In this document: one piece after another, positions 1-8,023 of the stretch
Layout of the letters: each line of letters starts with the position of its first letter
Numbering within the stretch: position 1 is the first letter of the stretch
Made by a program: the position numbers and the translations under genes
DNA from: a virus
Direction: 5' to 3' (one strand)
DNA: 44,683 nucleotides
Virus record (IMG/VR): IMGVR_UViG_3300005617_000015
Span: 1-44,683 of that record
The notes under the pieces: model-generated
Seen by the model: only the letters and a program-made list of their open reading frames with translations
What the model was told of the DNA's origin: nothing
Databases searched by the model: none

Positions 1-60
1 ACAGCGACATGGAAGACCACGCGCCGGATGAGGGGCGTTACGCCTGCATGTCGCGACCTT
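1..60. repeat. Left copy of 60-bp terminal direct repeat (circle closure)
   Basis: Bases 1-60 are identical to 44624-44683, the last 60 bases. Both copies lie inside the terminase large subunit gene, and joining them restores one continuous reading frame. The repeat is therefore best read as the overlap left when a circular or terminally redundant genome was assembled, not as a biological repeat. The unique sequence is 44,623 bp. Confidence 0.95.
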
Positions 61-158
61 GGATTCGTAAGCCTGCAAATGACGACAAGCCCAAGAACTT
101 GACCGGTTACAAAACCGCCTCTGGCGGCTCAACCTCTGACGATTGGAAATCATTCTAA
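1..158 (+). CDS. Terminase large subunit, C-terminal end (gene crosses the window junction)
   Basis: This is the end of the gene that starts at 43261. Reading through the duplicated 60 bases gives a 506-residue protein ending at the TAA at 156-158. The piece here holds the last ~50 residues, a polar tail ending in DDWKSF with no catalytic motif. The stop overlaps the start codon of a possible 24-residue ORF (TAATG). The ATPase and nuclease motifs are described under the 43261 entry. Confidence 0.93.
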   Translation, partial: SDMEDHAPDEGRYACMSRPWIRKPANDDKPKNLTGYKTASGGSTSDDWKSF

Positions 159-232
159 TGGCAGTTCCAGCATATCAGGCACCGTGCAAGCCAACCGACT
201 ACGGGTGGCGTGCCGGCAAGCCGGGCAAATAA
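158..232 (+). CDS. Possible 24-residue small protein between terminase and portal
   Basis: The ATG overlaps the terminase stop codon (TAATG) and the frame stays open for 24 codons, ending 6 nt before the portal start. The peptide is basic and aromatic, with a GWRAGKPGK tail. No recognisable Shine-Dalgarno sequence precedes it, so translation would depend on re-initiation by ribosomes leaving the terminase gene. I do not recognise a family. The exact spacing and overlap are typical of real phage genes, but chance is possible at this length. Confidence 0.4.
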   Translation: MAVPAYQAPCKPTDYGWRAGKPGK

Positions 233-238
233 GCACTG

Positions 239-2233
239 ATGGAAACCCTTCCCGCCACAATCCCGCAGCGCTCCGCTACGCCTGCGATCGATCAGGGAAA
301 GGATGAGGATTACTACGACATCACGCGCCTGCGCCGGCAGTGGAACGATTGGGCCTCTGCAAAGGACGAAGAAGGCCGCGAGATGGTCGAGTCTCGCCAC
401 TACTACCACGGCGACCAGTGGACCGAGAAAGAGATTTCCGCGCTGCGGCGACGCAAACAGCCTGTCGTCACGTCCAATCGGATCGTGCGCAAGATCGACG
501 CGGTCGTGGGCCTGGTCGAGCGGCTGAGGCAGGATCCGAAGGCGTATGCAAGGACACCGAAGCATGACGAGGGCGCAGAGCTTGCAACGGCCACCCTTCG
601 ATTCGTTCTCGACAATAACGATTGGAAATCGAAGTCGTCCCGTATCGCCCGAGCTGGAGGGATTGATGGCATTTCTGGTATGGAATACGATCTCGTCCCC
701 GGTGATGAAGGCGATCCATCCCTTGAGCTGCACATCGCTTACGGAGACGGATTTTTCTACGACCCTCGCTCGGTGGATGAAGGATTCACGGACGCCCGCT
801 ACCTCGGCATAGCCAAATGGGTTGATCTCGAACAAGCCAAGGAGATGTTCCAGAGCAAGGCCGACCAGATCGACAGCCTGATGGAGTCGGGCGCCGATCA
901 GACCGCCGTTGTCGAGACCGACCGCTCCCGCAACTGGATCAACACCAACGAGAAGAAGGTTCGCCTCGCGGATCACTGGTACATCAAGGGCGGCAAGTGG
1001 CGCTGGTGCATGTATATCGCCAACGTCATGCTTCAGCAGGGCATTTCCCCCTTTATCGACGAGAAGGGCAAGACGTTCCCGCGGTATCGGATGTTCTCGG
1101 CCTCGGTTGACCACGACGGCGACCGCTACGGGTTTGTTCGCAACCTGAAGAGCCCACAGGACGAGGTGAACCATCGGCGTTCCAAGGCGCTGCATATCCT
1201 CAATACAAAGCAGATCATTCTTGAGAAGGGGGCGGTTGACGACATCGAGGTGACTCGCCGTGAGCGAGCGCGGCCTGACGGCATTATCGAGAAGAACCCG
1301 GGAATGGAATTGGAATTCCCGGACGCCACGGTGGACTTTAAAGGCCAACTGGAGATGCTCCAGGAGGCCAAGAACGAGATCGAGAACTTTGGGCCAAACC
1401 CGGCTTTGATCGGGCAAGGACTGGAAGATAGCTCCGGCCGCGCCATTCAGTTGTTGCAGCAGGCCGGAATTGCAGAACTTGGTCCGTATCTGTCAGCCTA
1501 CAAGAACTGGAAGCTGCGGGTTTACCGTGACATCTGGAACATTATCCAGCGCTATTGGACCGCCGAGCGCTGGATCCGCGTCACCGACGATCAGAACCTC
1601 GCGCAATTCTTCCAGATCAACAAGCAGGAAATCGACGAGTACGGCCGGCCGGCGATTGTCAACGCGATCGGCTCGCTCGACGTGGACATCATCATCGACG
1701 AAGGTCCCGACGCGGTTAACATGCAGGGCGATAGCATGATGGTGCTTCAGTCGCTCGGTCCGCAGTTCATGGCGCAGTTCCCGGATATCGCGCTGGAGCT
1801 CTCACCGCTTCCAAACTCGGTCAAGAAGCCGATGCTGGACAAGATCAAGGCGAAGCAGGAAGCCCCGCCGCCGCCTGATCCTAAGGTGATGGCGCTCCAG
1901 GCCAAGGCACAGCTCGATGCCCAGACGGCCCAGCGTGAGGATCAGCGCGCCCAGGCGCAGGCTCAGCAAGACATGGCCATCGAGGCTCGCAAGCAGCAGA
2001 TGGCAGAGCAGCAGGCTCAGATAGATGCGCAGCTAGAGCGCATGCGGGCTGCCAACGAGATCGAAATTCAGCGGATGAAGGCTGCGGCCGACATCCAGAT
2101 TGAGCGCGTCAAGGCTGCCGTCAAGGCACGGCAGGACCAGGAAGCGCACGAGAACAACATGGACCTCGCCAGAGACAAGGCCGCACAGCAGGCCGCGCTC
2201 GCGAAGTCCAAGCCGGCTAACGCCAGCGCATAG
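239..2233 (+). CDS. Portal protein, P22-like
   Basis: The 664-residue product lies directly after the terminase, where portal genes sit. It should form the dodecameric vertex ring through which DNA is packaged and ejected. The N-terminal half has the polar, aromatic-rich P22-type portal character (residues ~20-130 include HYYHGDQW and the basic NRIVRKIDAVVG stretch). The last ~130 residues are a long Q/A/E/R-rich stretch predicted as continuous alpha-helix or coiled coil, like the barrel helix of P22 gp1. The length matches P22-type portals (650-730 residues). Start: ATG at 239 with only a weak upstream GGG; the next in-frame ATG lies well downstream. Its antisense strand also holds a 420-codon open frame, taken as a shadow. 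Confidence 0.9.
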   Translation: METLPATIPQRSATPAIDQGKDEDYYDITRLRRQWNDWASAKDEEGREMVESRHYYHGDQWTEKEISALRRRKQPVVTSNRIVRKIDAVVGLVERLRQDPKAYARTPKHDEGAELATATLRFVLDNNDWKSKSSRIARAGGIDGISGMEYDLVPGDEGDPSLELHIAYGDGFFYDPRSVDEGFTDARYLGIAKWVDLEQAKEMFQSKADQIDSLMESGADQTAVVETDRSRNWINTNEKKVRLADHWYIKGGKWRWCMYIANVMLQQGISPFIDEKGKTFPRYRMFSASVDHDGDRYGFVRNLKSPQDEVNHRRSKALHILNTKQIILEKGAVDDIEVTRRERARPDGIIEKNPGMELEFPDATVDFKGQLEMLQEAKNEIENFGPNPALIGQGLEDSSGRAIQLLQQAGIAELGPYLSAYKNWKLRVYRDIWNIIQRYWTAERWIRVTDDQNLAQFFQINKQEIDEYGRPAIVNAIGSLDVDIIIDEGPDAVNMQGDSMMVLQSLGPQFMAQFPDIALELSPLPNSVKKPMLDKIKAKQEAPPPPDPKVMALQAKAQLDAQTAQREDQRAQAQAQQDMAIEARKQQMAEQQAQIDAQLERMRAANEIEIQRMKAAADIQIERVKAAVKARQDQEAHENNMDLARDKAAQQAALAKSKPANASA

Positions 2234-2335
2234 ATCGTAAGACCGGGACGAAACTCCGGACAGGACTACCCCGCCCGCCGGCAGCGACATGCAGGCAACA
2301 CGTATGCGCCACGAAACGGCGAAAGGTGAATGACC

Positions 2336-3166
2336 ATGAGTGACGTTGACCAAGGACCAAGCGACGACGAACTGTTTGCCGAAGCCGTCTCGGATGAAAC
2401 GCCGGATGCCCCGGTCGTAACCGAGGAACAGCCTGTCAGGGATGAAGCTGGCAGGTTCGCCAAGAAGGAAGAGCCGGAAACGGCTGAAGTGGTTGCAGAG
2501 CCGGCGGCTGATAAGCCCGTCGTCGATGACAACGCTTCCCAGGTTCCTTCGTGGCGCGTTCGGGAGATCAACGAGGAAAAGCGCGCGGCGCTTGCTGAAC
2601 TGGAAGCCTTGCGGGCCGAACGTGCCCAATGGCAGCGCCAGCAGCAGCCGAAGGCAGAACCGGAAGCAAAGCCGGCCAAGCCCGACCCTCTTCTTGATCC
2701 GGAAGGCTACGCCAAAAGCGTTCGCGATGAAATCCGTGAGGAGATCCTGAGCGAGCGCCGTGAGGAAAGCCTTCAGCGGGCCGCAGAAGCCCACCCCGAC
2801 GAGTTCAAGGAAGCCTATGCCGCTGCACAGCGGGCTGTCGATCCGGCTCTCAGGGCTCGGATGCAGCAGTCCCGCGACCCCGGCAAAACGCTCCTGGAAT
2901 GGCATCGTGACAACAAGGTCAAGGCTGAAGTCGGCCATGACCCGAACGCTTGGCTCGAAAAGAAGCTTGAGGAACGTCTCAATGACCCCGCCTTCCTGGC
3001 GAAGGCGATCGAGCGGTCCAAGGGCGCAACTCAACTCGCTGATGGTCGCCCCCGTGTTGACCTTCCACCCTCACTGAACGGCGCAAGCCGATCGAACGCA
3101 TCGCTGAAGTCGTCCGCAAATGACGATGTCTCCGATGAAGACCTGTTCCGAGAACTAGCCGGCTGA
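2336..3166 (+). CDS. Capsid scaffolding protein (probable)
   Basis: This 276-residue acidic protein lies between portal and major capsid protein, the normal place for a scaffold. It starts with a strongly acidic segment, then an E/A/R-rich helical region (~residues 75-150), and ends in a mixed-charge tail (DDVSDEDLFRELAG), resembling the helical, coat-binding C-termini of other scaffolds. ATG 2336 has AAAGG 9 nt upstream; an ATG at 2330 is too close to it. The gene is followed by a strong hairpin terminator, so portal and scaffold could be expressed apart from the coat gene. The assignment rests on position, charge and helix content rather than a motif. Confidence 0.75.
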   Translation: MSDVDQGPSDDELFAEAVSDETPDAPVVTEEQPVRDEAGRFAKKEEPETAEVVAEPAADKPVVDDNASQVPSWRVREINEEKRAALAELEALRAERAQWQRQQQPKAEPEAKPAKPDPLLDPEGYAKSVRDEIREEILSERREESLQRAAEAHPDEFKEAYAAAQRAVDPALRARMQQSRDPGKTLLEWHRDNKVKAEVGHDPNAWLEKKLEERLNDPAFLAKAIERSKGATQLADGRPRVDLPPSLNGASRSNASLKSSANDDVSDEDLFRELAG

Positions 3167-3191
3167 TCTGCTCTAACTGGCTGACGAAAAC

Positions 3192-3215
3192 ACCCGCCCT
3201 TGTGGCGGGTTTTTC
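3192..3215 (+). terminator. Rho-independent terminator after scaffold gene
   Basis: A 7-bp stem, ACCCGCC pairing with GGCGGGT, with a 5-nt loop is followed by TTTTTCTTT. It sits between the scaffold stop and the capsid start and would lower or reset transcription before the coat gene, unless an antitermination system reads through. Confidence 0.85.
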
Positions 3216-3261
3216 TTTGCCCGGTTGGCGTGAGAGGCCATCAACAGAAAGGTAGCGGCCA

Positions 3262-4467
3262 ATGGCCCTCACTGCGAACCATCCGAACAATGAACTGATC
3301 AAATTCCGCCGCAATGTCGCGACGGACTTCCTGCGCGCCTCGCGTTTTGACCCCTTCATGGGCAACGACTCCACCAATCCCATCGTGCGCATGTCTGACC
3401 TGGCCGGCGACGGCAAGGAAATCCGCATCCCGCTGGTCACCCAGCTCATCGGTAGCGGCGTGGGCGTCGGTACGCTGGTCGGCAACGAAGAGACGCTGGA
3501 CAGCTACGGTATGCCCATGTGGGCAGACTGGGCTCGTAACGCGGTTGCGAACAACCGTGCTGCGAACAAGGAGAATTCGTTCTCCGTCCAATCGACTGCG
3601 CAGAGCCTCCTCCGTGGCTGGGCGCGCCGCATCGTCCGCGACGATCTCGTGGACGCGCTGCTGTCCATCCCGACCTCAGCGATCCAGGCCAACCGCTTCA
3701 CGTCGCCGGGCAACCGGGTCAACGGCATCAAGTGGTCGGCCGCTACCGCCGCCAACAAGAATTCGTGGGTGACCGCGAACGTCGATCGTGTGGTGTTCGG
3801 CTCGGTGATCGCGAACTACTCCACCACCTTCGCAACTGCGGCGGCGAACGTCGACTCGACCAACGACAAGATGACTGCTGCGGTCGGCTCGCTGATGAAG
3901 AACGTGGCGCAGCAGACTGGCGTCTCGGCCTCCAACCCGGGCGTCTACAACGGCAAGCCCAAGATCACCCCGTTCCAGATCAAGGGCACCAACAACGACC
4001 AGGAATGGTATCTGTGTCTGCTCGGCTCGCGTGCCATGCGCGATCTGAAGGCCGATCCGACCATGTACCAGGCCAACCGCGACGCGCGTGAGCGTGAAAG
4101 CGGCGCCACCAAGAATAACCCGATCTTCACGGGTGGCGGCCTGGTCTATGATGGCGTGATCTATCTGGAGATTCCCGAGATCACCCAGCGCCTGCTTCTG
4201 ACCGGCATCGGCGCCGGCTCGATCGACGTCGAGCCCGTGTTCCTGCTCGGTCAGAGCGCGATGGGCTACGTCATGGGCCAGATGCCGCGTCCGACCCGCC
4301 GCGATGAGACCGACTACGACTTCATCAAGGGTATCGGCATCGAGGCTCAGTACGGCGTCGGCAAGATCGCCAAGGCTCCGCTCTCGGTCGGTAGCGCCGC
4401 CACGGTCGGCGACCTCATCGATTGGGGCATGGTGACCGGCTTCGTCTCCGGCGTCGCAAACGCCTGA
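3262..4467 (+). CDS. Major capsid protein
   Basis: The 401-residue protein should form the icosahedral shell; this fold family builds the HK97-type lattice. Its position after portal and scaffold and its length fit. The sequence looks like the N4 gp56/DUF4043-type coat families: an N-terminal region with FRRNVATDFLRASRFDPFMG, a basic GWARRIVRDDLVDALL helix, and a C-terminal half with LCLLGSRAMRDLKADP and GQSAMGYVMGQ. There is no N-terminal delta domain or protease gene nearby, consistent with a separate scaffold. AAAGG lies upstream of ATG 3262. Hairpin terminators bracket the gene. The fold family name is from memory of similar sequences; the role is firm from context. Confidence 0.88.
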   Translation: MALTANHPNNELIKFRRNVATDFLRASRFDPFMGNDSTNPIVRMSDLAGDGKEIRIPLVTQLIGSGVGVGTLVGNEETLDSYGMPMWADWARNAVANNRAANKENSFSVQSTAQSLLRGWARRIVRDDLVDALLSIPTSAIQANRFTSPGNRVNGIKWSAATAANKNSWVTANVDRVVFGSVIANYSTTFATAAANVDSTNDKMTAAVGSLMKNVAQQTGVSASNPGVYNGKPKITPFQIKGTNNDQEWYLCLLGSRAMRDLKADPTMYQANRDARERESGATKNNPIFTGGGLVYDGVIYLEIPEITQRLLLTGIGAGSIDVEPVFLLGQSAMGYVMGQMPRPTRRDETDYDFIKGIGIEAQYGVGKIAKAPLSVGSAATVGDLIDWGMVTGFVSGVANA

Positions 4468-4474
4468 TCCTTTT

Positions 4475-4497
4475 GAGCGGCCTTCGGGCCGCTCTTT
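4475..4497 (+). terminator. Rho-independent terminator after capsid gene
   Basis: An 8-bp perfect stem (GAGCGGCC pairing with GGCCGCTC, TTCG tetraloop at 4483-4486) is followed by TTT. It lies 8 nt after the capsid stop. The UUCG tetraloop makes the hairpin very stable. Partial termination or 3'-end protection of the capsid mRNA are both possible. Confidence 0.85.
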
Positions 4498-4525
4498 CCC
4501 TTCATTCTCATAAAGGAGATGGCAG

Positions 4526-4939
4526 ATGGCCACTCGTACCGACTTTACCCAGCCTCAGGCTGGTCTTCAGGGCGAAGCCCGCACCGTCAAGATGTTCGGG
4601 CGCCGTGTCACGCTTTCGGCAACCGATCTCGTCACCGGCAATATCGTGGAAGCCTTCATCGTTCCCGCAGGCTTCACCGTGACCGGCATTCTCGCGGTTG
4701 CGTCCGATATGGACTCGGGCGCGGCCCTGACGCTGAGCGTGGGCGATGCGGCAAGCGGCACTCGCTTCCTCAACGCCTCCACCATCGGCCAGGCGGGTTC
4801 GACAACCTCCACGCTTGCGACGACCGGCGTTCTGTTCGCCTACACGACCGACACCAAGATCCTGGTGACTTGCACGTTGCAGGGATCGAGCTCGGTTGCC
4901 GGCACGCTGGATCTCTATCTGCAAGGCTTCGTCAACTAA
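4526..4939 (+). CDS. Capsid-associated protein, possible head decoration protein
   Basis: The 137-residue protein has alternating hydrophobic and Thr/Ser/Gly-rich strands, suggesting an all-beta fold. It has no signal peptide or cysteine cluster. It follows the coat gene and has a near-perfect Shine-Dalgarno sequence (AAAGGAGATGG) upstream of ATG 4526, so high expression is expected. Abundant beta-rich proteins directly after the coat gene are often decoration or cement proteins. No family motif was recognised, so this is an inference from position. Confidence 0.6.
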   Translation: MATRTDFTQPQAGLQGEARTVKMFGRRVTLSATDLVTGNIVEAFIVPAGFTVTGILAVASDMDSGAALTLSVGDAASGTRFLNASTIGQAGSTTSTLATTGVLFAYTTDTKILVTCTLQGSSSVAGTLDLYLQGFVN

Positions 4940-4947
4940 ACGAACAA

Positions 4948-4978
4948 TTGCCTGCCAATCGCGTTGACTGGCAGGCAA
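4948..4978 (+). other. Perfect 10-bp inverted repeat (RNA stem-loop)
   Basis: TTGCCTGCCA at 4948-4957 pairs exactly with TGGCAGGCAA at 4969-4978 around an 11-nt loop. It lies between the 137-residue gene and the next gene, and ends 6 nt before that gene's GGAG. No T-run follows, so it is unlikely to be an efficient intrinsic terminator. It could stabilise mRNA ends or hinder ribosome entry to the 109-residue ORF. Confidence 0.7.
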
Positions 4979-4996
4979 CCAACTGGAGATTTTGCA

Positions 4997-5326
4997 ATGC
5001 GCAAGGCAACTGCAACCTATCATGCGCCGGCAGGCGACAGCAAAGAAGTCGAGATCGGCGGCCTTCACTTCCGCGACGGTGAGCCGATCGAGATCAATTC
5101 GGATGAGCATCCGCATCTGATGGACAAGCTTCAGGGCAATCAGCACTTCGAATTCGACATGGGCGAGGATGACGAGAAGCCGCGGCGTGGCCGGCCTCCG
5201 AACCGTGACCTGAAGAAGGGCATGGAGGAAGCTCGGGATCACGATTTCGAGGCGGACCAGCGCGCCAATGCGGCGAAACGGCAGGCCGAGGCAGACAAGG
5301 CTTCGGCCGAAAAGCCGGTTACCTGA
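4997..5326 (+). CDS. Small acidic structural-region protein
   Basis: This 109-residue protein is acidic overall. Its N-terminus is beta-like (to about residue 60), followed by a charged K/R/E-rich helical tail with many alanines. ATG 4997 has GGAG 8 nt upstream; a longer frame from 4964 lacks a ribosome site and includes part of the upstream stem-loop. It sits between the capsid and neck genes and is followed by a terminator. The beginning (RKATATYHAPAGDSKEVEIGG) looks like small head proteins of rhizobial phages, but I cannot assign a function. Confidence 0.72.
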   Translation: MRKATATYHAPAGDSKEVEIGGLHFRDGEPIEINSDEHPHLMDKLQGNQHFEFDMGEDDEKPRRGRPPNRDLKKGMEEARDHDFEADQRANAAKRQAEADKASAEKPVT

Positions 5327-5330
5327 TCCC

Positions 5331-5357
5331 AAAAGGCCCCTTTCGAGGGGCCTTTTT
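5331..5357 (+). terminator. Rho-independent terminator
   Basis: A long stem (AAAAGGCCCC pairing with GGGGCCTTTTT, loop TTTCGA) is followed by a T-run. It lies 4 nt after the stop of the 109-residue gene. It is symmetric enough to work on either strand. Confidence 0.9.
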
Positions 5358-5370
5358 CTTGTGAGGGCCA

Positions 5371-5709
5371 ATGTCCAAAACCCGCGCTGATATCCAGAAG
5401 AAAGCCCTCGACATTCTCGTGGGCGGAGATGTCGGCGCGAGCATGTCTGACGAGGACGCGACTGCGCTTGATGGGTACATTGATGCGATGGTCGCCGAGC
5501 TTGCAGCCGATGAAACGGTCTACATTGGAGACCCTGACGAACTGGACGATGCACTGTTCGTGCAATTTGCAAAGCTGGTTGCCAATGCTGCTGCCGAAGA
5601 GTTTGGCGGTAAGTCTGATGAGGCCGAGGCAAAGACCATGCGGAACCGGATCAAGACGCTGACGGCGCAGAAGCCAGGGTTTGGCCCGCAGCAAGTGGAT
5701 TATTTCTAA
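5371..5709 (+). CDS. Neck / head-tail adaptor protein, P22 gp4-like by position
   Basis: The 112-residue, mostly helical, acidic protein lies directly before the gp10-like gene. In P22-like phages this slot is taken by the tail accessory factor (gp4), which extends the portal to make the tail platform. The helical pattern (KALDILVGG, YIDAMVAEL, KLVANAAAEEFG, KTMRNRIKTL) fits a small adaptor. The protein is shorter than P22 gp4 (166 residues). No enzymatic gp4-type motif was seen. The stop is followed at once by the GTG of the next gene, so the two are probably co-translated. Confidence 0.6.
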   Translation: MSKTRADIQKKALDILVGGDVGASMSDEDATALDGYIDAMVAELAADETVYIGDPDELDDALFVQFAKLVANAAAEEFGGKSDEAEAKTMRNRIKTLTAQKPGFGPQQVDYF

Positions 5710-7155
5710 GTGCCGCTGGTCCATGTTCCTTTTCCCCTATCGTCTGCGCCTGGCGCATCCGGACAGGAGAGCGCCGGCCGGCTCATCAACTGCTATGCTG
5801 AGCCTCTGGGCAAGGATATCGGCGGCCAGAAGGGATTCCAGCCTCCGGTCGTGGTATGGCGCAAATGCCCCGGGCTGCCGCAGTTCTGCGTCTCGACACA
5901 GAGCGGGTTTCGCGGCGGTCTGCTGGTTGGTAGCGCGCTCTATACGGCATGGAGCGGGAAGGCGGCCACCTATACGTCAGCGGGTGTTGAGGCCGTCCTG
6001 ACAGGCACACTGAACGGCACGGAAAAGGTGTTCTGGGCTCGAAACAACAAGAGCCCGACGCCTGACGTGGTTTGCGTCGCTCCTGGTACTGGTGCGTTCT
6101 CGGTCTCTTCCAGTACGGTGATCTCATTCGCGGATCCTGACATCGGAACGCCCAACAGTGTCGGGTTCATGGACGGCTATTTCATCTTCACCTATGGCGA
6201 TGGGACGATCCAGGCTTCCGGTCTGAATGACGTCACGATCGCCACGACAGACAAGACGAAGGAGCAGGCCAAGACGGGCGGCCTGACGCGGGGCCTGCCG
6301 TTCAACGGCCAATACTACGTCTGGGGGCCGAACTTCGGCGCGGTCTACTCTGATACGGCACAGCCGACCGGGTTTCCATTTACGCGCTCCTATGTGATCC
6401 AGCGCGGATTGCTCAGTCCATACGCTGTTGCCGGTCATGAGGACGGCTTCGGGTCTGCACTGATCTGGGTTGCAGACGACAATAGCGTAGTGCAGCACAA
6501 TGGCACACCGAATCCGTTGAAGATATCGCCGCCCGATCTCGACCGATTGATCGCCGCGGTGACTGACAAGACCACGCTGGAGGCTTCCGTCTACATCGCC
6601 CAAGGTCATCCGAAGTGGGTGCTCTCGTGTCCCGCCTTCACTTGGGAATTCGACCTCGGCAGCCAGAAGTGGAATGAAAAGGCGAGCTATCAGCAGAGCC
6701 GATGGCGGGCGATTAGCGGTATCTCAGCTTTCGGGAAGTGGATCACAGGCGACACACAGGGCAACCGCCTACTGAATGTCAGTGAGCAGTCATATGACGA
6801 GAACGGCAACCCGCTCGCGTTCCAGATCGAAAGCGGGCCGGTCGTGAACTTTCCGAACAGAACGAAGGTCGCTCGAGCTGACTTCAATTTCGTTGTTGGG
6901 GTAGGGCAGGCCACTGGTCAAGACCCGATCGCAACTGACCCGAGTGTGGGAATTTCGTGGTCGGATGACGGCGGCATCTCCTGGAGCCAGGAGTTCATCC
7001 GCAAGCTTGGCCGGCAGGCGACACCGCAGCGCATCACGATGCTGCGGACGGGCATGACGGGCGTACAGGGGCGCCGCTGGCGGTTGAAGGTCACGGACCC
7101 TGTCTATGTTGCGTTCATGGGCGCGACGCAGGATACAGCCTTGAGGAACCACTGA
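5710..7155 (+). CDS. Packaged DNA stabilisation protein, P22 gp10-like tail hub
   Basis: The 481-residue protein belongs by sequence feel and position to the gp10-type proteins, which assemble below the portal extension and close the channel after DNA packaging. The N-terminal GRLINCYAEPLG stretch (~residues 22-33) is the typical signature, followed by repeated beta-propeller-like segments. Start is GTG 5710, immediately after the previous TAA; the next in-frame ATG is far inside. The stop overlaps the next ATG (ATGA). Its presence is a main reason to call this phage a podovirus. Confidence 0.83.
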   Translation: MPLVHVPFPLSSAPGASGQESAGRLINCYAEPLGKDIGGQKGFQPPVVVWRKCPGLPQFCVSTQSGFRGGLLVGSALYTAWSGKAATYTSAGVEAVLTGTLNGTEKVFWARNNKSPTPDVVCVAPGTGAFSVSSSTVISFADPDIGTPNSVGFMDGYFIFTYGDGTIQASGLNDVTIATTDKTKEQAKTGGLTRGLPFNGQYYVWGPNFGAVYSDTAQPTGFPFTRSYVIQRGLLSPYAVAGHEDGFGSALIWVADDNSVVQHNGTPNPLKISPPDLDRLIAAVTDKTTLEASVYIAQGHPKWVLSCPAFTWEFDLGSQKWNEKASYQQSRWRAISGISAFGKWITGDTQGNRLLNVSEQSYDENGNPLAFQIESGPVVNFPNRTKVARADFNFVVGVGQATGQDPIATDPSVGISWSDDGGISWSQEFIRKLGRQATPQRITMLRTGMTGVQGRRWRLKVTDPVYVAFMGATQDTALRNH

Positions 7156-7352
7156 TGGCAAAGCCGCTGCCAAACCTCGACGTGCCTGTGATCGACGTCA
7201 AGACAGGGATTATGACGCAGGCTTGGTACGAATACTTCCAGTCTCGCAAGGGGCTCGCGAACCTGCCTGACGTTTCAACGACGGCGCCGACCAACGGTCA
7301 GGTGCTGATCTACAACGCGACCACCAAGCTTTGGACGCCGGGAGCGAATTGA
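7155..7352 (+). CDS. Small tail-associated protein
   Basis: The 65-residue protein overlaps its neighbours at both ends (ATGA at 7155, TGATG at 7350-7354). Its N-terminus (KPLPNLDVPVIDVKTGIMT) is a motif often seen at the start of phage tail fibre or adaptor proteins. The C-terminus (TNGQVLIYNATTKLWTPGAN) looks like a single tail-fibre repeat unit. It may be a minimal fibre trunk or a stub joining gp10 to a fibre. Function is not proven. Confidence 0.7.
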   Translation: MAKPLPNLDVPVIDVKTGIMTQAWYEYFQSRKGLANLPDVSTTAPTNGQVLIYNATTKLWTPGAN

Positions 7353-8023
7353 TGGCTGGCTTGTTCGATATTTTCAGCAACGACAACGCCGAGCAGGCGG
7401 CCAAAGACCGCAATCAGGGCCTACAGCAAGGCTATGATGCGCTCTCCGGGCTGTACGGGCAAGGCCGCGATGCGATCAATACCGGCTACTCGCAGGCGAC
7501 AAATCTCTACGCGCCTTTGGTGGCATCAACTGGTGCTGGTGCGAAAGCTTACGGTGATGCCAGCGGTGCGAACGGCACTGCGGGCCTTCAGTCGGCCATG
7601 GATACGTTCAAAAACTCGGGTCAGTACGGCACCTATGGGTTTTCCCTGGATCAAGGCCTGCAGGCATTGAACCGGACGCATGCAGCCGCGGGAAACAGTG
7701 CTTCAGGTAATGCGGACGCGGACTCCATGAAGTTCGCGACGGGTTTGGCGGGGCAAACCTACGGCAGCTACTTGAGCGGCCTATCGCCTTACCTTGGCGC
7801 GAATTCAAATGCTGTTGCGGGCGCGGCAAATGCCGCGACTGGTGGGGCCAACGCGCTCAATGCGTCTTATCAGGGGCAGGGCACTGCGGCGAACGTGAAC
7901 TACACCGGGCAGGGTGCGTCGAATGCTGCGGCCGACATGAACAATTACAATGTCAGCCAGAACATGTGGAACGGCATCGGTAAGGCTGTGAACCTTGGCG
8001 CCAGCCTGTTCGGTGGTTTCTGA
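7352..8023 (+). CDS. Internal virion / DNA ejection protein (small), predicted
   Basis: The 223-residue protein begins MAGLFDIFSNDN and continues as an A/G/S/N/Q-rich low-complexity helix-forming sequence. This composition is typical of P22-type ejection proteins (gp7, gp20, gp16), which leave the head with the DNA and build a channel across the envelope. The gene is the first of three tightly overlapping genes (ATGA-type junctions at 7352 and 8023) of increasing size. ATG 7352 is preferred over the upstream codon at 7331 because it overlaps the preceding stop. No catalytic motif is present. Confidence 0.68.
   Translation: MAGLFDIFSNDNAEQAAKDRNQGLQQGYDALSGLYGQGRDAINTGYSQATNLYAPLVASTGAGAKAYGDASGANGTAGLQSAMDTFKNSGQYGTYGFSLDQGLQALNRTHAAAGNSASGNADADSMKFATGLAGQTYGSYLSGLSPYLGANSNAVAGAANAATGGANALNASYQGQGTAANVNYTGQGASNAAADMNNYNVSQNMWNGIGKAVNLGASLFGGF

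Noticed and set aside
1-60. Biological long terminal repeat or cohesive packaging ends
   Set aside because: The repeat lies inside the terL coding frame, is exactly 60 bp, and simply closes the circle, so it is best explained by assembly.
155-1417. 420-codon open frame on the minus strand opposite the portal gene
   Set aside because: The plus-strand portal has clear family features. The minus frame has no ribosome site, an unnatural Arg/His-rich composition, and follows from high G+C and codon bias in the opposite strand.
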